Below the pieces are notes generated by a model. It had not been told where the DNA came from. It ran no database searches and was given only the letters and a program-made list of their open reading frames with translations. DNA of 64,000 bases from Megalonaias nervosa. Its lineage: Eukaryota > Mollusca > Bivalvia > Unionida > Unionidae. Within the stretch, counting starts at the first letter, position 1. Every line of letters begins with the position of its first letter. Location of the stretch: NCBI GenBank assembly GCA_016617855.1, contig JAECUM010093720.1, forward strand, positions 1 to 64,000, written 5' to 3'. Below, piece by piece: positions 58,986 to 64,000 of the stretch. The translations under genes were made by a program, and so were the position numbers.

Positions 58986-61696
58986 CTCAATTATGAATTT
59001 CAATGCTATTCAGAGCCTCAGATACTCAAGGTAGCCCCAGATACTAGAATACTCGATAAAATGGTTATTTCTTTTCCAAAAGACCCTTTCTACCAAAAAA
59101 AGTGGATTCAAGCTGTGGGATCGAATAGGGTGAGGGATGGGAACGTTGTATCATTTGTGCCAGATTATAGTCAATTTGGCCCAAAGACAATTTGGCCCAA
59201 CTTAACAATAGTTTGAACAACTTCTTTTCTTGAAACAACAAGCAGATACTATGTAAGATAGGTTTTAAGAAAAAAAACTAAATTTAAACTATCTTGATAT
59301 TCTTTCAAAGAAAATAATCATACTTCGTAACATACATATATATGAGAGAAAACACAAACTGACATATCTTGCTCATTCTAATTAAAATATTCATATACAT
59401 TTTTTTAATCCTACAAAATACATGCATCTGCACAACAACATTCTCAATTTAAGTCTTCTGGTCAAATTATCAATATTGATTTATAAAACAATATTCTACA
59501 GAATAGGTATACATTTTTCTAAGGGTAGTGTATAAGAGATATTAAAACAAATATATTTAATCTTAGGCTTCAGACTAACGCTGCTGCATATAATACACAC
59601 TCGATTACACATGAAAAAGAGAGAATAATATGAAGCTCTTACCAGTTAATTTTATTGTTTATTTTTATTTTTCAAGTTGTCCTAGTGTGTGTGCGCGTAA
59701 ATTAAAAGCTTGTCATTACTAGTCAATATCATCAATCATATTTGCTCCATTATTCCATACAAATAAGAAAGGAAATAATTTTGTGTTGAATTTGTGGCCC
59801 CCCCCGTACAAAATATTTTATAAACATACACTTATTTGAAAATAAAATTAAAGAAACTAAACTTGCATTGTTATCATTTATTCCTTCTTTTTTCATTATT
59901 TATTTATTAAAGCAAAAAATGTATCCATGAACTCTGTATATGTAGCGGATGCCAGCTTGCGTATGCATCATTACTGTAGTGTGTATCGCTTATGTCAAAT
60001 AACAAAATTGCAAACGAGACGAAAATATCAACCGATTGCTTGAAGGCACCTGCCATTCATGCATGATAAGTTACAAGGTGCAAACTGACTAAGATTGTAT
60101 TGTATCCAAGTTAACTATACGACGGTATCTCGCAAATAAAAATATTTTAAAATACATTCACTGTGAGTGCAAATGGTAATCTTTTCGATAGCATGGGTTA
60201 CAAAAGTATTATTAAAGCAAGTTATTGTTGTGTATACTATTTGCCCTGCAAACAACAATTATGATTACATATGGCAAACAAATAGAAGCTCAGGTAATGA
60301 ATAAACACAACCGGCAGCGAGCAATAAACTCATTGCTTAAACTTACCGACAGGATATCAAATAAAAAGGTAATTTTATTACAAAGCAAACCAACCCTGGT
60401 AACTGACTTTGGATTCTTTTAAATGTGCCAATTGTTTTTGATCAAGCCAGCTGACACAAGGGAGCCAACTTTGGATTCTTGTAAGTGTGCCAATTTCTTT
60501 TTTTTTATAAAGTCGGCCAACATAGGGAAGCCAATATCGATTCCTTTTTACCTGTATTAGCGGGAATTTTCAAAATAAATTGAAACAATGGAACAGTTTT
60601 GAAAGCGACAGAATCTAGTGCGTCATGCACACATATCAATATAAGGCTGAACAGTAAATTAGTTTTCAGTAGTTTCATCTAAATGTTCCCTATCCATAGT
60701 TTATAGTGTTTTATTTTTTGACAAGAAGAAGCATGTACTTCATTTTGTGGGGATAAATGTACGTCATTCTGGCTGGCGTCCTCTATAGGTGGGAAATCGT
60801 AGCTATGGGGAAGTAACAGCGTTGTATACTTCTATTTCGAGTAATTAAATTATTATTTCTTCTTTACACTTGATAATTTTTTTGTTCTTATTGTGCGAGT
60901 ATAACTACTTGTAATCATGTAATGCAAATCTGATGTAAATAAAAATGTTGCAGTATGGCCAGTGACCTTTAACTATACAAGGATCACTGCATTACAGCTA
61001 TGTTTCTAAACAAGCTGTTTATATTTAAGTGTCATCACTTAAAATATTTACTTTAAATTTGACATTTATACACATTGCTAAGAGAGACAAAATTTGGAGT
61101 CAGGTACAAACATACTCAAAGCTTTAATTTTGCACTACCAAGTTGGAGTAAATTTTCCATATAGATTTTTTTTGAGATCTTAAGGCCAGGAACTTCTATT
61201 CTACTTGACACTTTGATTTATGCTTTGTTTGTTCCTTGGATATCTTTCTGAATCAAAGTTTTAAAGAGATAAATGATTCTAATAATAAAATGCACAGCCA
61301 GAGAAATGGTGAGTAATTTGCTCATGTATAGTCCTTTCCATACCCCCATCATGGAAGTGAGTCTGTTGACATCTACAGTGAAAAGTTCACCCAGGTTTAT
61401 CCATCCCCTGGCCATTACATGTACCAGGTATAGATAACAGGTGCTTGTTATATAAGCGTCTTACTCAAGAGAGACTGAATAAAAAAGGCAACACTGCAAA
61501 CACTTCATTATTTCATCATTACTACATGTACAAATAAGATGTATTTCTGCAGAAAGATTCAAATTTGTACTCGCAAAGGCTAAAATAAACAGATCTGAAT
61601 ATTAGAATGCTGGTAAACAAGATGTCCTAGTAGATCCGAGAGACATCACTCTCCTGGATTAAAGAATTTAACAGCTAACAATTTCGCTAAGCAGGT
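58986..61696. other. RSAD1 intron, unassigned sequence
   Basis: Mostly AT-rich. A plus-strand peptide near 59068-59110 (ISFPKDPFYQKKWIQAVG) resembles the FPKD...W-I-A stretch of a THAP domain, but the zinc ligands are missing, so it is at best a decayed fragment. A C run lies at about 59798-59805. A short direct repeat ('gccaactttggattcttgta') lies near 60400-60490. Confidence 0.45.
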
Positions 61697-61921
61697 TTAT
61701 CTATTATTGTAAGATTTTACACACCAATGGTCATTTGTTCCAGACACGTTCAATTTTTTTTCCAAGTCTGAAATGAAAGTAATATTTTTCTCGATGCTGG
61801 ATGGCCCTTCAGTTTCAGTGCAGTGATCTTTAGGCACATCACTAGCATCATCTGCTATGTGATTTGCCTGTGGATTTGTTTGTTCACTGACACTGTTTCT
61901 ACTGACAGAAACATCTGCACT
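61697..61921 (-). CDS. Unidentified exon-like frame, acidic and Ser-rich
   Basis: A T-rich tract ending 'ctaaacacag' (acceptor at 61922-61923) is followed by a 74-codon frame containing SADVSVSRNSVSEQ, SDVPKDHCTETEGPSS and FISDLEKKLNVSG. An optional GTGTGT donor lies near 61722-61727. It lies inside an RSAD1 intron on the same strand, but RSAD1 phases and length leave no room for it. It might be a nested gene or an alternative exon. No family was recognised. Confidence 0.28.
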   Translation of the reverse strand, partial: SADVSVSRNSVSEQTNPQANHIADDASDVPKDHCTETEGPSSIEKNITFISDLEKKLNVSGTNDHWCVKSYNNR

Positions 61922-62639
61922 CTGTGTTTAGAAGTATTACTAAAAAAATGATGAAAAAGTATGTTTTAACTAGTTTCGTCATTTAAAGGCACTCTCCTGC
62001 CAAGCTTGCCACTACATCATGTATGTGCTCTCCTGATCTTTCTTACAAACCAATCAAAACTGAGCATGTGACACACAGGAAGTATGTGATGTTTTTCACA
62101 ACTGCACAAGGATAATATATCTTCTGAGAGAGACAACTAGAATTTTACACACAAAAAAAAATTTTAAAAAGTGCATTCTAGAAGAAAATGTTCACTTATA
62201 TTTTGGCTGACTTTTCCCACATAGAATTGAAAATTTTGCAGGAAATCTTATGGGGGGGGGGGTCACAATTGTACCTCCTAGATGCTACCCTGATAATGTG
62301 AGAAATCTGGCACAAAAATGTGGAAATATTAAAAATAAATTGGTTAAACTTGTTAAGAAATGGCAGCAAATCTGGCTACAGGAGTTTGAGACGAGTACAA
62401 GCCCAACCCTGCCTCTAATGAGTCAACTTTCATTACAAAAGATTCATTACAAAGGAATATTCAGGTACCAATAGAAAATGCATGGTGAATGGTAAATTTG
62501 ATCTTACTTTAACTGGGAATATATCATTAACATGAACATTTGCAGAGAAAAAAAAATCAATTTTAAATGCAGGAAGATATGTATTAGATTCTGAAAAACA
62601 ATCACAATAATATTCAATACAGAATTAAGTGCAGATGGA

Positions 62640-63620
62640 TATTTCTAATTAATTCTTCTCATTTCTACAAGACAATAATAAGACATATTTCTACTTAATT
62701 CTTCTCATTTCTACAAGACAATAATAAGATATATTTCTACTTAATTCTTCTCATTTCTACAAGACAGTAATAAGACATACTTCTAATTCATTCTTCTCAT
62801 TTCCACAAGACAATAATAAGACATATTTCTACTTAATTCTTCTCATTTCTACAAGACGATAATAAGACATATTTCTAATTAATTCTTCTCATTTCTACAA
62901 GACAATAATAAGACATATTTCTAATTCATTCTTCTCATTTCTACAAGACAATAATAAGACATATTCTAATTAATTCTTCTCATTTCTACAAGACAATAAT
63001 AAGACATATTCTAATTAATTCTTCTCATTTCTACAAGACAATAATAAGACATATTCTAATTAATTCTTCTCATTTCTACAAGACAATAATAAGACATATT
63101 TCTACTTAATTCTTCTCATTTCTACAAGACAATAATAAGACATATTTCTAATTAATTCTTCTCATTTCTACAAGACAATAATAAGACATATTCTAATTAA
63201 TTCTTCTCATTTCTACAAGACAATAATAAGACATATTTCTAATTAATTCTTCTCATTTCTACAAGACAATAATAAGACATATTCTAATTAATTCTTCTCA
63301 TTTCTACAAGACAATAATAAGACATATTTCTACTTAATTCTTCTCATTTCTACAAGACAATAATAAGACATATTTCTAATTAATTCTTCTCATTTCTACA
63401 GGACAATAATAAGACATATTCTAATTAATTCTTCTCATTTCTACAAGACAATAATAAGACATATTTCTAACTAATTCTTCTCATTTCTACAGACAGTAAA
63501 AAGACATTTCTAATTAATTCTTCTCATTTCTACAAGACAATAATAAGACATATTTCTACTTAATTCTTCTCGTTTCTACAAGACAAGAATAAGACATATT
63601 TGTGACTAATTCTTCTCTTT
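62640..63620. repeat. 46-bp minisatellite, about 21 copies
   Basis: The unit is 'catatttctaattaattctt' plus 'ctcatttctacaagacaata' plus 'ataaga'. Copies are highly similar in the centre and diverge at the right end. Variants differ mainly in 'cttaat' versus 'attaat' and in a missing 'tt'. Confidence 0.97.
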
Positions 63621-63782
63621 TCTACATGACAAATACAGTAATTCCTATAAATTAAAAGCATGATGTTTACAACATTCATTATTGTGACAAAATGGCTGGA
63701 AATAATCTTATCATTGCAAGGAGTGTTGTTTGTATTTCCTTTGTAAATAGGTATTTCACTGAAGTCAAGTGCTATTACTTAC

Positions 63783-63835
63783 CTAACATATTTGTTAAAG
63801 TTGCAGTAGGTACATCTTTTTGCGCAGTAAGGCCA
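63783..63835 (-). CDS. RSAD1: RSAD1 exon: CxxxCxxC [4Fe-4S] motif
   Basis: A 53-bp minus-strand exon lies between a TCATTAG acceptor (63836-63842) and a GTAAGT donor (63777-63782). It encodes WPYCAKRCTYCNFNKYV. The CxxxCxxC cysteines ligate the radical-SAM iron-sulfur cluster, and WPYCxxxCxYCxFNKY is specific to the HemW/RSAD1 branch. It ends with two bases of a Ser codon completed by the exon at 55132-55238, 8.5 kb downstream. The preceding exon, which should carry the mitochondrial presequence and the YVH residues, lies beyond the window. In-frame TAG just before TGG confirms that the acceptor defines the start. Confidence 0.96.
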
Positions 63836-64000
63836 CTAATGATGAAAACAAGGGTAGATTCATTTAGTAAGTAATGGCAAAGCGAAATCAATCATGTTTC
63901 ATGCATCCAAACTGCAATCTTAAAAAAGTACTATTAATTTAAAATGGAAATGATGCAGGTTTTGACAAGTATTTTACAGAACATGTTAAAATAACCTATC

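Noticed and set aside
59068..59160. A second THAP domain
   Set aside because: Only the FPKD...W-I-A stretch is recognisable and the zinc-binding Cys and His are absent; kept only as a remark.
62640..63620. A CRISPR-like array
   Set aside because: Units are contiguous tandem repeats with no unique spacers, in a eukaryotic sequence.

Overview
This is a eukaryotic, intron-bearing, AT-rich nuclear window, almost certainly from a marine invertebrate. A mollusc or other lophotrochozoan is my best guess from the mix of tRNA-headed SINEs, CR1/L2-like LINEs, a DIRS-like element and dense minisatellites. That assignment is inference: no rRNA, mitochondrial or diagnostic host locus is present. Coding density is very low, and most of the sequence is mobile-element debris, tandem repeats and intron.

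The one confidently identified host gene is RSAD1, a HemW-like radical-SAM heme protein of mitochondria, on the minus strand. Four exons lie at 63783-63835 (the CxxxCxxC iron-sulfur motif), 55132-55238, 50055-50187 and 40343-40388. Their splice phases fit together exactly and give a continuous HemW-type N-terminal peptide of about 113 residues. The first exon lies beyond the right edge. The exons after 40343 were not located. Almost everything from 40.3 to 64 kb is therefore intron of this gene.

Region by region. 1-5 kb: the 3' end of one LINE, followed by a nearly complete but broken second LINE with an SGNH/CCHC ORF1 and an EN/RT ORF2, interrupted by a tRNA-derived SINE. 5-9 kb: mostly featureless, with a promoter-like patch near 7.45 kb. 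9-10.6 kb: a 60-bp minisatellite and two tentative minus-strand exons. 10.8-15.3 kb and 24.65-27.5 kb: an old segmental duplication, with further collinear homology at 19.2-19.5 and 27.74-28.0 kb. SINEs and palindromic MITEs inserted into the copies independently. 19.6-22.9 kb: a roughly 105-bp satellite containing one SINE. 23.0-23.5 and 28.0-29.6 kb: LINE relics. 24-36 kb: several foldback elements and pogo-like termini. 34.6-39.9 kb: two near-identical 872-bp direct repeats that look like solo LTRs.

Inside RSAD1 introns: a degenerate DIRS-like tyrosine-recombinase retroelement (minus, 43.6-45.6 kb). Directly beside it are two convergent genes: a frameshifted THAP zinc-finger gene (plus, 45.65-46.42 kb) and a SAP-YqaJ nuclease-like gene (minus, 46.4-48.4 kb). 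After these come many minisatellites (51, 52, 45, 52 and 46 bp units). One array carries a TA-flanked transposon, which itself carries a 73-bp MITE with a 9-bp target duplication, a three-level nest. The THAP/SAP-YqaJ pair is the most unusual unit here; whether it is a mobile element or a captured gene pair is unresolved.
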